NCBI GenBank assembly: GCA_958295955.1
Contig: OY282420.1
Location: forward strand, 3,424,435-3,488,434
Reading direction: 5' to 3'
From: an uncultured Bryobacterales bacterium
GTDB lineage: Bacteria > Acidobacteriota > Terriglobia > Bryobacterales > UBA6623
DNA: 64,000 nucleotides
Under the pieces are notes generated by a model, which saw only the letters and a list, made by a program, of their open reading frames with translations, was not told where the DNA came from and made no database searches. The translations under genes were made by a program, and so were the position numbers. This document shows positions 42,337-51,272 of the stretch, in pieces. Each line of letters starts with the position of its first letter. The first letter of the stretch is position 1.

Positions 42337-44349
42337 ATGCCGCTAATGAAGGCTTGGACAACGCCGTTCCATGCGCGCAAAGGGATGTGGGCAACCCTTT
42401 GCCTGCCCGCGCTCATCGTATTCATCGCCCTCCTCGGCGCGGCGCATATCCTGGTCCGCACGTCCACCTACGGCGCGGCGCTCGAAAACGATTCCATGAA
42501 TTACATATCCGCGGCCGAGAGCCTGGCCGCAGGAGAGGGCTTGCTCAGCCCCGGCGGCGACATTTTTATACTGTGGCCGCCCTTCTTTCCCATGCTCATG
42601 GCGTTCTTCAAGCTGTTCGGAGTCGAGCCGACGGACGCGGGCCGTTTCGCGAACATCGCCGCCTTCGGCCTGACGATCCTGGCGTCGGGTCTCTGGCTGA
42701 CCCGGCGGCTCCGGACGCCGGCGATCGCGCTGGGCGTAGCAGTGGCGGCGTCGGCGGCCCTCCCCCTTGCTCATGCCGCTTCGACCCTCCTGAGCGAACC
42801 CCTCTTCATCCTGTTCACCCTCCTCGCCCTGATGCCGCTGGAGTCGTTCCTGAACCGGAGAAGCGGCCCGCGGGTCCTCGCGCTTTCCGCCGTATTCGCC
42901 GCGCTCGCCGCGCTAACGCGGTACATCGGGGTTGCGCTCATCTTCTACGCAGTCCTTATGCTCCTTGCGCGCCGCGATACTCCGGTACGCCGGCGGTTGA
43001 AGCATGCCTTGGCCTTCGGCGCCGGCTCGTCGCTCCCGCTCGCGGCGGCGCTGGCGCGCAACCAACTGGTCACCGGGACCCTCACCGGGGACAGGCCCTT
43101 GGCGTCGGGACAATCCCTGTTCGATTCGCTGCGCCAGATCGTCGTGGTGTTCGCGGGGTGGGCCGACCCGCCTCTGTTCCCGGTCCACTGGCAGTTGCAG
43201 CACTCGCCGTGGCTGATTGCCGGCCTGTTGCTGCTGCCGGCGGCGCTGCTCCTCATCACCCCCCGCCCGGGCAGGGCGTCTTCCGTCTTTTGGGTCTTCA
43301 CGCTGACGTACCTTGCGATTATCGCCGCAGTGACGCCCTTCAAGTCCTGGCAGGCCATAGATAGCCGATTCCTCGCGCCGGTCTATGTCCCGCTGCTGTT
43401 CGTCGCGGCATTCCGGCTGGACGCATTCCTGAGCAACAAGCCGTCGGGCACGATGTCAATGGTCCGGTGGGCGCCGGTCGCTCTCGCGCTTATCGGCGGC
43501 TCTTGGCATGTCGGCGCCTCGGTGCTGCAGAATCTGCAATTGACCGCCGAAGCGCTGGAATCGGGGTACATCGACAAGAGTTTCAATACGGCGTACTGGG
43601 AGGATTCCGAGCTGACGGCGTATGTCCGGGCGAACCCCGTCTCCGGCCGGTATTACAGCAACGACCCCAACGTACTCCGCTGGAACGCGGGCGTTCCGGG
43701 AACGCTGGTGACCTGGGTTCCCGTTCCGCTACGGGGAGTGCAGCCCATCTACGATTGTCAGCGCTGGTTCGAGCGGGCCATCCTGAAATCCCGGCAGTAC
43801 GGGGAGCCGGAAAAGTACGTCGTATGGGTCGGCCAAGGCGAACGCAGCCGGATAAATTGCACCCTTTGGGATATGAAATCGCCGCTGCCGTTGGAGCCGG
43901 TGGCGGAACTGGCCGACGGCGCCATCTTCAGAGTGAATGCGGCCTTCGACAGCGCCGGCGCGTATCAATCCGCCTACGAGGCTCGCGTATCCGCCTATGA
44001 GGCGCTGGTAGCCCGCGAACCTGTAATCCGCTCCAACTTTGACGTATATCTCAGCGAAAACACGCTGACCTACGTCAAGGAGCCGTGCGCCCGCGCCGAC
44101 ACGGAGGCGCGGTTCTTTCTGCACCTGTACCCGGTTGACGCGAACGACCTGTCCATCCGGCGCCGGCAATACGGCTTTGACAATCTGGACTTCGATTTGG
44201 ACGAGCGCGGCTTGATATTCGACGGGAAGTGTATGGCGAGAATCCCTCTCCCGGAGTATGCTATTGCTCGCATCGAGACCGGCCGGTATGTGCGCGTGGG
44301 AGGCGGTTTCAACCACCTGTGGGAGGGGAAGATAAGCCTTGAACAGTAA
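42337..44349 (+). CDS. Polytopic glycosyltransferase with C-terminal repeat module
   Basis: A protein of about 670 residues resembling GT39/GT83 (ArnT-like) polyprenyl-phosphate-sugar glycosyltransferases. It has roughly ten membrane helices, and the first external loop carries an acidic residue in ENDSMNYISAAESLAAGEGLL, where the family has its catalytic Asp/Glu. A soluble extracytoplasmic region follows (about residues 395-560). The C-terminal 110 residues (44017-44349) are the locus-specific module with YVKEPC, GFDNLDF and DGKC. The ATG at 42337 is preferred; another at 42346 is possible. There is no Ig-like domain, unlike the next genes. The substrate is unknown; a surface-glycan role is inferred. 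Confidence 0.78.
   Translation: MPLMKAWTTPFHARKGMWATLCLPALIVFIALLGAAHILVRTSTYGAALENDSMNYISAAESLAAGEGLLSPGGDIFILWPPFFPMLMAFFKLFGVEPTDAGRFANIAAFGLTILASGLWLTRRLRTPAIALGVAVAASAALPLAHAASTLLSEPLFILFTLLALMPLESFLNRRSGPRVLALSAVFAALAALTRYIGVALIFYAVLMLLARRDTPVRRRLKHALAFGAGSSLPLAAALARNQLVTGTLTGDRPLASGQSLFDSLRQIVVVFAGWADPPLFPVHWQLQHSPWLIAGLLLLPAALLLITPRPGRASSVFWVFTLTYLAIIAAVTPFKSWQAIDSRFLAPVYVPLLFVAAFRLDAFLSNKPSGTMSMVRWAPVALALIGGSWHVGASVLQNLQLTAEALESGYIDKSFNTAYWEDSELTAYVRANPVSGRYYSNDPNVLRWNAGVPGTLVTWVPVPLRGVQPIYDCQRWFERAILKSRQYGEPEKYVVWVGQGERSRINCTLWDMKSPLPLEPVAELADGAIFRVNAAFDSAGAYQSAYEARVSAYEALVAREPVIRSNFDVYLSENTLTYVKEPCARADTEARFFLHLYPVDANDLSIRRRQYGFDNLDFDLDERGLIFDGKCMARIPLPEYAIARIETGRYVRVGGGFNHLWEGKISLEQ
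44017..44349 (+). repeat. Module copy 1 (C-terminus of the first glycosyltransferase)
   Basis: About 110 residues from REPVIRSNFDVYL to the stop. Both conserved cysteines (YVKEPC, DGKC), GFDNLDF, LPEYAI and the terminal LWE are present, so it appears intact. It ends CTTGAACAGTAA, and the following bases (AACGATCTGTGGCGCGCC near 44381) recur downstream of minus-strand copies near 59460 and 62080. Confidence 0.9.
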
Positions 44350-44427
44350 CGGGAGCAACCTTCGCACCGAACGATCTGTGGCGCGCCCTGCCGGTGCGTT
44401 ATCGGAACATCAGTACGGGGGGAGGGG

Positions 44428-46386
44428 GTGATCTCTTCCTCCCGGCTGCGCGCCGTCCTGTTCGCCCGGTTCATTGGCGGCATTCCGCCCTACGGCGCGG
44501 CGTCTGCTTGGTGGCGGCCCGACCGCTTCACCCTGCTCCTCGCCGCCCTTGCGGCGCTGGGCGCCGTACTCATCCTGGCGCGACAGGTCACCTACGGAGT
44601 GGGACTACGCGCGGATTGGGCTGCTTACCTGTCCACGGCCCAGAATCTGTCGGCGGGAGAGGGCTTCGTTCAAATTCACGGTTGGCCCTATTTGCACTGG
44701 CCGCCGCTGTATCCGCTGCTGCTCGCCGCTGCCGGCCTCTTTGTGTTTGCCCCCTACGACGTCGCCGGGCCGTTGAATGCCGCCATCTTCGGACTGACTC
44801 TATTCGTCGCCGGTCAATACTTGCGGCGGCATGTCCGACACCCTTTCCTGGTCCTTTGGGCTTGTCTCGCCATCATGCCGGCAATCCCCTTGACCAGGTT
44901 GGCCTCGCACGCAGTTTCCGAGGTTCCCTTTATCCTGTTCGTGACGCTCTCTCTGATCCGGACGTCCGCGTTTCTGGATAGCGGCAAGCGTTCGGACCTG
45001 ATTTGGGCGGCGGCGTTCGCTTCCTTGGCCTTTCTGACCCGCTATATCGGCGTCACCTTGATCATTACCACGTTACCCCTGCTGATCTTCCGGCGCGGCG
45101 CCGCGCCGTTGGAGAAAGCGAAGCGCATTGGCATGTACCTGTCGATTGCCGCGCTGCCGACGGCGCTGTGGCTGTTGCGGAACGTCCTGTTTCACGGAAG
45201 ATGGCGCGGGCGCACCGGCCCGTCGCCATATACGTTGCTGGAGATTCTGGACAAATTCCTGAGCGATATGGCCCGGTGGGTATTCCCCTACTTGCCGTTC
45301 GAGAGTGTCAGGACGGCCGCCGCGGCACTGGTCGGAGTAGTTCTGTTGGCGTTGGCAATGTCCGTCGGCCATGCGTTCGTCCGTTCGTGCCTGGAAGGTG
45401 GGGAACGGCGCCGGATAGAGCCCTTCCACTTGTTCGGCGGCTTTGCCCTGGCCTACTTCGTCTTTCTCACCGCCTCGCAAGCGGTCCTCGAACTCACGCC
45501 CCTCGGCGATCGCCATCTGTCTCCCATGTATATCCCGCTCCTGTTCGCGGCAGTGTTTGCGCTGGACAAATTCCTTGAAAACCGCTGCGGACTGCCGGTG
45601 ATTCAGAACAAAATAGCGCGCGGAGGGGGGGAAGCTTGGTTGGCGGTTACCCTGGTGACAACCCTTTCCCTGTGGACGGCCGGCTTGGCGGCGCTGAACG
45701 TGTATGAAATCAAACGGAATAATGAGGGCCGAGGCATGGGTATGGCCGCGGTATTGGTCAACTCGGAAACCTTGCGGTACGTCGAAGAGCATCTCATGGC
45801 GGAGCGGATATTCAGCAATGCGGCATCCGCCATATACATCCGCACGAATCATGCGGACTATCACCATCTTCCCCTCAAGCTGGATACGGTGAGAGAGCAT
45901 ATAGAAAATGCTGCGCCCGGCGCATATGTCGCCTGGATGGATTTGTATTGGATGGATTCGAAGGAGAAGTCCCGCTATATCGCCGTGTTGAGGAAGTTGA
46001 TGGGACTGGAGCTGACGGCCGAATTGTCAGACGGTTCAATCTATCGCGTAACCCGCAGCGGCGCCGACCCCGCTGCTGCCTATTTCGTCAGCGCCGTTGC
46101 GCCGACGGCGGGTGAGTCGTTCGGCGTCAGGTTGTCCGCCCGGGTTGAATGCGGGCATGCCAGATACCAATCATGGCAATGGGAACGGGGCAGCGATGAG
46201 ACCGGCTGGAGCAAAGTCACGCCCCGTTGGGCGCCCTACCAATACACACCCACCACCGCGGACGTTGGCCGGCGCCTGAGAGCCTATGCGTACTGTACGG
46301 ACAAAGACGGTAAGACAATCAGAGCGATGACCGCGCCTTCCGCGCCCGTGCTGAAGGCTTACGACAGCGCCGACTCACTGCGGTAA
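44428..46386 (+). CDS. Polytopic glycosyltransferase with Ig-like domain; module cut off by a stop
   Basis: A 652-residue GT39/GT83-like membrane glycosyltransferase starting at GTG 44428, with a G-rich Shine-Dalgarno (GGGGGAGGGGG) just upstream. The first external loop reads LRADWAAYLSTAQNLSAGEGF, with the catalytic-type Asp. About ten helices are followed by a soluble region. The C-terminal Ig-like domain (about residues 545-645) carries WQWERGSDETGWSKV and YTPTTADVGRRLRAYAY, a pattern common in bacterial surface Ig-like repeats. The frame closes with TAA at 46384-46386, but the same frame continues into a module copy, suggesting that the gene was once longer. Confidence 0.78.
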   Translation: MISSSRLRAVLFARFIGGIPPYGAASAWWRPDRFTLLLAALAALGAVLILARQVTYGVGLRADWAAYLSTAQNLSAGEGFVQIHGWPYLHWPPLYPLLLAAAGLFVFAPYDVAGPLNAAIFGLTLFVAGQYLRRHVRHPFLVLWACLAIMPAIPLTRLASHAVSEVPFILFVTLSLIRTSAFLDSGKRSDLIWAAAFASLAFLTRYIGVTLIITTLPLLIFRRGAAPLEKAKRIGMYLSIAALPTALWLLRNVLFHGRWRGRTGPSPYTLLEILDKFLSDMARWVFPYLPFESVRTAAAALVGVVLLALAMSVGHAFVRSCLEGGERRRIEPFHLFGGFALAYFVFLTASQAVLELTPLGDRHLSPMYIPLLFAAVFALDKFLENRCGLPVIQNKIARGGGEAWLAVTLVTTLSLWTAGLAALNVYEIKRNNEGRGMGMAAVLVNSETLRYVEEHLMAERIFSNAASAIYIRTNHADYHHLPLKLDTVREHIENAAPGAYVAWMDLYWMDSKEKSRYIAVLRKLMGLELTAELSDGSIYRVTRSGADPAAAYFVSAVAPTAGESFGVRLSARVECGHARYQSWQWERGSDETGWSKVTPRWAPYQYTPTTADVGRRLRAYAYCTDKDGKTIRAMTAPSAPVLKAYDSADSLR

Positions 46387-46407
46387 GCCTGGCAGTCAAT
46401 CCCCGGT

Positions 46408-46740
46408 GAACCCGTAATGCGCTCCGACTTTGACGTATATCGCAGCGGAAGCAAGCGAACCTGCGTCAAGGAGCCGTGCGCCTCGGCCGACACGGAGGCG
46501 TTGTTCTTTCTGCACCTGCACCCGGTTGACGGGAACGACCTGCCCGATCATCGCAAGCAGTACGGCTTCGACAACCCGGACTTCGATTTCGACGGGCGCG
46601 GCGTGATATTCGACGGGAAGCGTATGGCGAGAATCCCTCTCCCGGAGTATGCTGTTACTCGCGTCAGTACCGGTCAGTACGCACCCGTGGAAGGCGGTTA
46701 CAACCACCTATGGAAGGGGGAGTTCCGTCTTGAACGGTAA
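46408..46740 (+). pseudogene. Module copy 2, in frame behind the stop of the preceding gene
   Basis: About 110 residues in the same reading frame as the preceding glycosyltransferase, separated from it only by TAA (46384-46386) and seven codons. An ATG at 46417 could start it alone, but no Shine-Dalgarno is visible. It has diverged at otherwise fixed places: YVKEPC is now CVKEPC, and the second cysteine of DGKC is Arg (DGKR). This fits loss of constraint after the stop arose, although readthrough cannot be excluded from sequence. Confidence 0.7.
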
Positions 46741-47095
46741 CGGTCTGCAAGTCTGCGCACTGCCCCGCGCGCCCTTTTCCCGGCAGTGGGCGTTGTTATG
46801 CGGCGTTTTAGTCCTGGCGGCGGGGCGCCGACGCCAAGCAGGGGACGTTCCGACTCTTGCGTCGGCAACGCCCCCCTTGAACGCATCGGTCGCAAAGTGG
46901 TTCGACAATCACGCCGCCGCCGGCTCGATTCCCAACGATGACCGGCCCACCCCCGGAAGGGAGCCGGACATAGACGGCCAGGTGATGGAGCAGGGCCTCG
47001 TAATGGGCTATCATGCTCCCATTGAAGCCAAACGAGAGGCCCTAGGCGTTGCGCCCGCGCCCTTGACCGCTTCATCGCCGACGAGCTTCCACTAA
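46730..47095 (+). pseudogene. Deleted remnant of the deacetylase lipoprotein gene (remnant 1)
   Basis: It opens with TTG 46730 overlapping the module stop, exactly as the intact gene at 58236 does, and matches the first 85 or so codons of that gene (NGNGLQVCALPRAPF ... MEQGLVMGY). The lipobox Cys is lost (LAAGR instead of LAAGC). At 47011/47012 the sequence jumps about 842 bases relative to the parent (58499 to 59342), shifting frame, and then follows the parent's 3' end. The catalytic domain is absent. It is non-functional as a deacetylase. Confidence 0.8.
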
Positions 47096-47112
47096 CCGAG
47101 CGACCCGTAGCC

Positions 47113-47163
47113 GTGCGCGAGCTTCCCAACTACGCCGTCACCCGCATCGGCGTCGGCCAATCC
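47113..47163 (+). repeat. Short fragment of the module C-terminal part
   Basis: The 17 codons VRELPNYAVTRIGVGQS match the LPEY..TGQY segment of the module. The copy at 58133 has the closest start (VRELPEYDIACIGAGQY). It lies between remnant 1 and the next glycosyltransferase. The bases that follow (CAATCCGGCAGCCGCGAGGA) recur upstream of the paralogue at 51504, so this boundary was part of a duplicated segment. Confidence 0.6.
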
Positions 47164-47186
47164 GGCAGCCGCGAGGACCATTCCCA

Positions 47187-49085
47187 ATGCGTGAGTTGAA
47201 GCGAGCGGCGAGCACAAGGGGAAACCTCTCGCCGGAAAAAGTCCGGTTTCCTGCTTGGGCGGCGGACAGGCGGCCCGACCGCTTTACCCTGCTCCTCGCC
47301 GCGGCGGCCGCGGCGGCCGCGGGTCTCGTGCTCTTGCGGCAGGCCGCCTACGGACCGGGGATGCTGGCGGATGGACTCAGCTACATCATGGCGGCCCGCA
47401 ATCTCCTGGCGGGGGATGGTCTTGGCGGCTACTGGGGACCCTGGGATATCTGGCCGCCGCTGTATCCGGCGCTGCTCGCCGGGGGCGGGGGACTGTTCGG
47501 GCTCGACCCCTACGCCGTGGCCGGGCCGCTCAACGCCGTCATCTTCGGGCTGACCGTTCTGGTCGCGGGTTGGTGGCTGCGGCGCCGGCTGCACTCCCGT
47601 TTCCTGTGGCTGTGGGGCTGCTTTTCGATCGCGCTTGCCCTTCCGTTCGCCGAAGTGGCGTCCCACGCCCTGAGCGAGTCGGCTTTCATTCTGTTCGTAA
47701 CGCTCGCGCTGACGCAGATTGACGCCCATTTGGGCGGCGGCGGACGCGCCTCCCTGCTGCGGGCGGGGGCGTTCAGCGCGGCGGCCTGCCTGACCCGCTA
47801 CATGGGCGCTTCCGTGATCGTGGCGGTGATCCCGCTGCTGCTCGCAGCGCGGGTTGCGCCGCGGGAGAAGATGAAGCGCATCGCCGTCTATACGCTGCTT
47901 GCGGCGGCGCCGGTGGGTCTGTGGATGCTGCGGAACTTTCTGCTTGTCGGATCCATGACCGGCGAAAGAGGCCGGGTTTTCTACTCCTTGCCCTACATCG
48001 CGGACGAGGCGTTGCGCATCGCCCTCGGGGACTGGTGGCTCGTCGGCTTGACCGCCCCGCTCCTGTTGGCGCTCGCGGCGGCCGCCGGCCATGCGCTCCG
48101 TCGCCGCTCGCAGCGGAAAAGCGGCGCTTCTGTCGCTGCGGAGGTTGCTTGGGGTCCGTTGCGCGTATGCGGCGGTTTTACGCTTGCGTACCTGACGCTG
48201 CTCGTCGCCGCGCTGATGCTGGGAGCCGTCGGAGATGGATTGGAGTGGAGATACCTCACTCCGGCGTATGTTCCGCTCCTGCTCGCGGCGCTGCTGCTGC
48301 TGGACGGCGCTCTGCGGTATGCGGGGAAGACTCTTGCAGCCGTGCTGATGTTGGCGCTGTCCCTGCAGGCGGTTTGGCTGGTTGTGCTGCATGGACGCGC
48401 GATATCGCTCTGGAACGCCGGTACGCAACAGGGTTTTGTCGAACCGCGGTGGGGGCAGTCGGAAAGCCTGCGGTACGTTTTGGAAGCGGCTCTGACAGGC
48501 GCGACCCTGAGCAATGCCTATGGCGTCATGCGTTTGTACGCCCACGGTTCGGCGCGCCATTACGGATTGCCGTGTGAACCGGATCATCTGCAGTCTGCGC
48601 TGTTGAACGCCCTTGGCGGCGGAGAGGCGCATGTCCTCTATTTCAGCGAAGGGGATGGGTGGAGAGGATGTTCTCGGCAGCAGGACGACGACCTCCGAAA
48701 CGCCTTGTCTCGGGAGCCCTTGCTGGAGCTGGTGGCGGCAATGGCGGACGGCGAGCTGTATCGCCTGATCGAACGCGAACCCCTGGAGTCCCGGTCCGCC
48801 ATGTTCCGCAGTTCCGCTGCTCCGGTGGTGGACAAGTCGTTCGCCGTCTCTTTCAACAAGTCCCACGGCCGGCGGCTATCCGGGGAACTGTGGCGCTGGG
48901 AGAAAGGCAATGATGCCGCCGGCTGGACGAGCCTTCCCCTTCAACGGCCCAGCTACGCGTACACCCCCACGGTTGCCGACGTCGGGCATCGCCTGCGCGC
49001 TTCGGTGTACTACGCAGACCGGCTGGGCAACCGCGTGAAGGCGATCACCGAGCCGTCCGAACCCGTACTGCAGGCTCTCCCGTAA
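47187..49085 (+). CDS. Polytopic glycosyltransferase with Ig-like domain; ends at a premature-looking TAA
   Basis: A 632-residue membrane glycosyltransferase closely related to that at 51533. It begins MRELKRAASTRGNLSPEKVR and has a first loop MLADGLSYIMAARNLLAGDGL with the catalytic-type Asp, about ten helices, and an Ig-like domain (about residues 535-630; YAYTPTVADVGHRLRASVYYAD). The frame ends CTC CCG TAA at 49083-49085. In the paralogue the corresponding codons are CTC CCG AAA, and the frame continues for 250 residues into two modules. A single A-to-T difference therefore separates this protein from its C-terminal modules, encoded in frame directly after the stop. Confidence 0.8.
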   Translation: MRELKRAASTRGNLSPEKVRFPAWAADRRPDRFTLLLAAAAAAAAGLVLLRQAAYGPGMLADGLSYIMAARNLLAGDGLGGYWGPWDIWPPLYPALLAGGGGLFGLDPYAVAGPLNAVIFGLTVLVAGWWLRRRLHSRFLWLWGCFSIALALPFAEVASHALSESAFILFVTLALTQIDAHLGGGGRASLLRAGAFSAAACLTRYMGASVIVAVIPLLLAARVAPREKMKRIAVYTLLAAAPVGLWMLRNFLLVGSMTGERGRVFYSLPYIADEALRIALGDWWLVGLTAPLLLALAAAAGHALRRRSQRKSGASVAAEVAWGPLRVCGGFTLAYLTLLVAALMLGAVGDGLEWRYLTPAYVPLLLAALLLLDGALRYAGKTLAAVLMLALSLQAVWLVVLHGRAISLWNAGTQQGFVEPRWGQSESLRYVLEAALTGATLSNAYGVMRLYAHGSARHYGLPCEPDHLQSALLNALGGGEAHVLYFSEGDGWRGCSRQQDDDLRNALSREPLLELVAAMADGELYRLIEREPLESRSAMFRSSAAPVVDKSFAVSFNKSHGRRLSGELWRWEKGNDAAGWTSLPLQRPSYAYTPTVADVGHRLRASVYYADRLGNRVKAITEPSEPVLQALP

Positions 49086-49832
49086 GTGTTCTTGGCGCCG
49101 CCTGGAAGCGAAGACGGAAGGGACGCGGCGGGCGCTTCCGAAGCGGACCGCGGCATGCGTTCCAAGTACGCTGTGTATCTCCGCGGAAACAGGCTGATCT
49201 ATGAGAACCGGAGTTGCATCCGGCAAGACGAATACGGTACGCGCTTCCCGTTGACCGTCTATTCGCCGGCTTCCGAAAGTGGAACGCCCGAACGCGATAC
49301 GCTGGATTTCGGGTGGCGCGGGAATTTCCGGCAGGGCAATGGAACCTGCGTCGCTGAGCGCCGGCTTCCCGACAAGGACATCGTCGGCATCGAGACCGGA
49401 CAGGTTGACCGCGATGGGAACCTCCTTTGGGAGATGGAGCACTGGTTCGAGGAGAAACGGCTGTGGTTTGACGACTATTGGTCGGCGGCGACTTCCGGCG
49501 AACCGGCAGTCCGCGCCGACTTTGACATATACATCAACGCCAACACGCTGACCTACGTCAAGGAGCCGTGTGCCTCGGCCGACACGGAGGCGATGTTCTT
49601 TCTGCACCTGTACCCGGCTGACGCGAACGACCTTCCCGAGCATCGCCGGCCATACGGCTTTGACAACCTGGACTTCGATTTCGACGGGCGCGGCATGATA
49701 TTCGACGGGAAGTGTATGGTGACGGCAGCTCTCCCGGAGTATGCTGTTACCCGCATCCGAACCGGCCGGTACGTGCCGGTGGAAGACGGTTTCAACCACC
49801 TCTGGGAGGAGGAGATAAGCCTTGAACGGTAA
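49086..49832 (+). CDS. Detached double-module protein, in frame after a TAA
   Basis: A 248-codon frame that begins with GTG immediately after the TAA of the preceding gene and is in the same frame. It encodes a short linker (FLAPPGSEDGRDAAGASEADRG), a divergent module (49155-49493) and a standard module (49500-49832). Both keep their cysteine pairs. It has no signal peptide of its own, so if made independently by reinitiation at the GTG it would stay in the cytoplasm. It is more likely the severed C-terminus of the glycosyltransferase. The lack of damage suggests that the stop is recent, is read through, or is a sequencing error. Confidence 0.6.
   Translation: MFLAPPGSEDGRDAAGASEADRGMRSKYAVYLRGNRLIYENRSCIRQDEYGTRFPLTVYSPASESGTPERDTLDFGWRGNFRQGNGTCVAERRLPDKDIVGIETGQVDRDGNLLWEMEHWFEEKRLWFDDYWSAATSGEPAVRADFDIYINANTLTYVKEPCASADTEAMFFLHLYPADANDLPEHRRPYGFDNLDFDFDGRGMIFDGKCMVTAALPEYAVTRIRTGRYVPVEDGFNHLWEEEISLER
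49155..49493 (+). repeat. Divergent module copy 3
   Basis: MRSKYAVYLRGNRLIYENRSC ... GNGTCVAERRLPDKDIVGIETGQVDRDGNLLWEME aligns along its length with the standard module: two cysteines, an LP.(K/Y)DI..I.TGQ segment and LWE. GFDNLDF has become LDFGWRG. It forms a tandem pair with copy 4. Confidence 0.7.
49500..49832 (+). repeat. Module copy 4
   Basis: A standard copy from EPAVRADFDIYI to LER and the stop, with YVKEPC, GFDNLDF and DGKC intact. It is the second half of the detached double-module frame. Confidence 0.88.
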
Positions 49833-50166
49833 CGGCCTGCAAGTCTGCGCACTGCCCCGTGCGCCCTTTTTCCGCAGTGGGCGTTGTTATGCGGCGTTTT
49901 GGTCCTGGCGGCGGAATGCCGGCCCCAAGCAGGAGACGTTCCGACTCCTGCGTCGGCAACGTTCCCGCCCCCCTGAACGCATCGGTCGCAAAGTGGTTCG
50001 ACAATCACGCCGCCGCCGGCTCGATTGCCAACGATGAGCGGCCCACCCCCGGAAGGGAGCCGGACATGGACGGCCGGGTGATGGAGCAGTGCCTCGCAAT
50101 GGGCTATCATGCCCCCATTGAAGCCAAACGAGAGGTCCTAGGCGTTGCGCCCGCGCCCTTGACCGC
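49822..50166 (+). pseudogene. Deleted remnant of the deacetylase lipoprotein gene (remnant 2)
   Basis: It again starts with TTG overlapping the module stop. It follows the 5' end of the deacetylase gene (NGNGLQVCALPRAPF), but lost bases after about 49870 shift the frame. The internal deletion has its junction at 50107/50108, at the same position as in remnant 1 (GGGCTAT joined to CATGC). It ends near 50166, and the next 75 bases are a lower-GC spacer before the GT2 gene. It cannot encode a deacetylase. Confidence 0.8.
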
Positions 50167-50240
50167 TTCATCGCCGACAAGCCTGCATACGAATGTATCG
50201 GAATTGCTTTTCACGTTATGAACGCCGAACAAGTTAGCGT

Positions 50241-51272
50241 ATGTCCCCCCCCAACTCTGTAGATTCAAATAGGCCGGCCTCGAATCGTGAGCGGGGTCCC
50301 GCTCTCCTGTCGGTCGTCGTTCCCTGCTTCAACGAAGAAACGGTTGTCCGCGAGACGCATCGCCGGCTCGTCGCCGCGCTTGAAGCCGTCCCCGCACTCG
50401 ACTTCGAGATCGTCTATGTCGACGACGGCAGCCAAGACGCCACGCTGAACCTGTTGCGCGGGCTCCAGCGCGCCGATGCGCGCGTGCGGGTTCTCGCCCT
50501 GTCTCGCAATTTCGGCCACCAGCCGGCCGTCACCGCCGGCTTGCAGCACGTCGCCGGTCAGGTCGTCGTGCTCATCGACGCCGACCTGCAAGACCCCCCC
50601 GAGGTCATCGCCGAGATGCTGGATCGTTGGCGCGCAGGGGCGGACGTTGCCTACGGCCTGCGCACCGAACGCGCCGGCGAGACGCGGTTCAAGCGCTGGA
50701 CGGCCGGAGCCTTTTACCGCCTCCTCGACCGTCTCGCCAACGTCTCCATTCCGCTCGACACGGGCGACTTCCGTCTCATGGACCGCACGGTGGCGGACGC
50801 CTTCCTGGCCATGCCGGAACGTGACCGCTTCGTGCGCGGCATGGTGGCCTGGACCGGCTTTCGGCAGGAGCCGGTTCCCTACCGGCGGGAGGCCCGGTTG
50901 GCAGGGGAGAGCGGGTGGCCGCTCAGGAAAATGCTGCGCTTTGCCGCCGACGGCATTGTGTCGTTCTCCCTCGCGCCGCTGCGCCTGGCGACCTGGCTCG
51001 GCATTCTTGCCGCCGGGCTGGCTCTGTCGGGCATCGTCTATGCCCTCGTCCTGCGTCTCTTTACCGCCGCCTGGGTCTCCGGCTGGACGTCGATGCTTAT
51101 CGCCATCCTGTTTCTCGGCGGCGTGCAACTCGTGCTCCTCGGCGTCCTCGGCGAGTACGTGGGGCGCATCTACGGCGAGGTGAAGCGGCGGCCGCTCTAC
51201 CTGGTCAAGGAGCGGCTGGGGTTCGCGTCCGCCAGCCGGCGGACGGCGCGCGAGGAGCCTGCGGATGAGTAG
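50241..51272 (+). CDS. GT2 polyprenyl-phosphate glycosyltransferase (DPM1/ArnC-like)
   Basis: A 343-residue inverting glycosyltransferase of the GT-A fold. N-terminal SVVVPCFNEE, then VYVDDGSQDATL and the metal-binding DAD (residues 113-115) in LIDADLQDPPEV are typical of dolichol- or undecaprenyl-phosphate sugar transferases. Two C-terminal membrane helices (about residues 235-300) are followed by the amphipathic end GRIYGEVKRRPLYLVKERLGF. Such enzymes make the polyprenyl-phosphate-linked sugar used by GT39/GT83-type membrane glycosyltransferases, which surround it here. The next frame, an FAD oxidoreductase remnant, overlaps its stop. Confidence 0.92.
   Translation: MSPPNSVDSNRPASNRERGPALLSVVVPCFNEETVVRETHRRLVAALEAVPALDFEIVYVDDGSQDATLNLLRGLQRADARVRVLALSRNFGHQPAVTAGLQHVAGQVVVLIDADLQDPPEVIAEMLDRWRAGADVAYGLRTERAGETRFKRWTAGAFYRLLDRLANVSIPLDTGDFRLMDRTVADAFLAMPERDRFVRGMVAWTGFRQEPVPYRREARLAGESGWPLRKMLRFAADGIVSFSLAPLRLATWLGILAAGLALSGIVYALVLRLFTAAWVSGWTSMLIAILFLGGVQLVLLGVLGEYVGRIYGEVKRRPLYLVKERLGFASASRRTAREEPADE

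Noticed and set aside
46384..49085. Reassigned TAA codon explaining both in-frame stops
   Set aside because: TAA ends many genes normally here (for example 10499, 44349, 49832), so general recoding is excluded.
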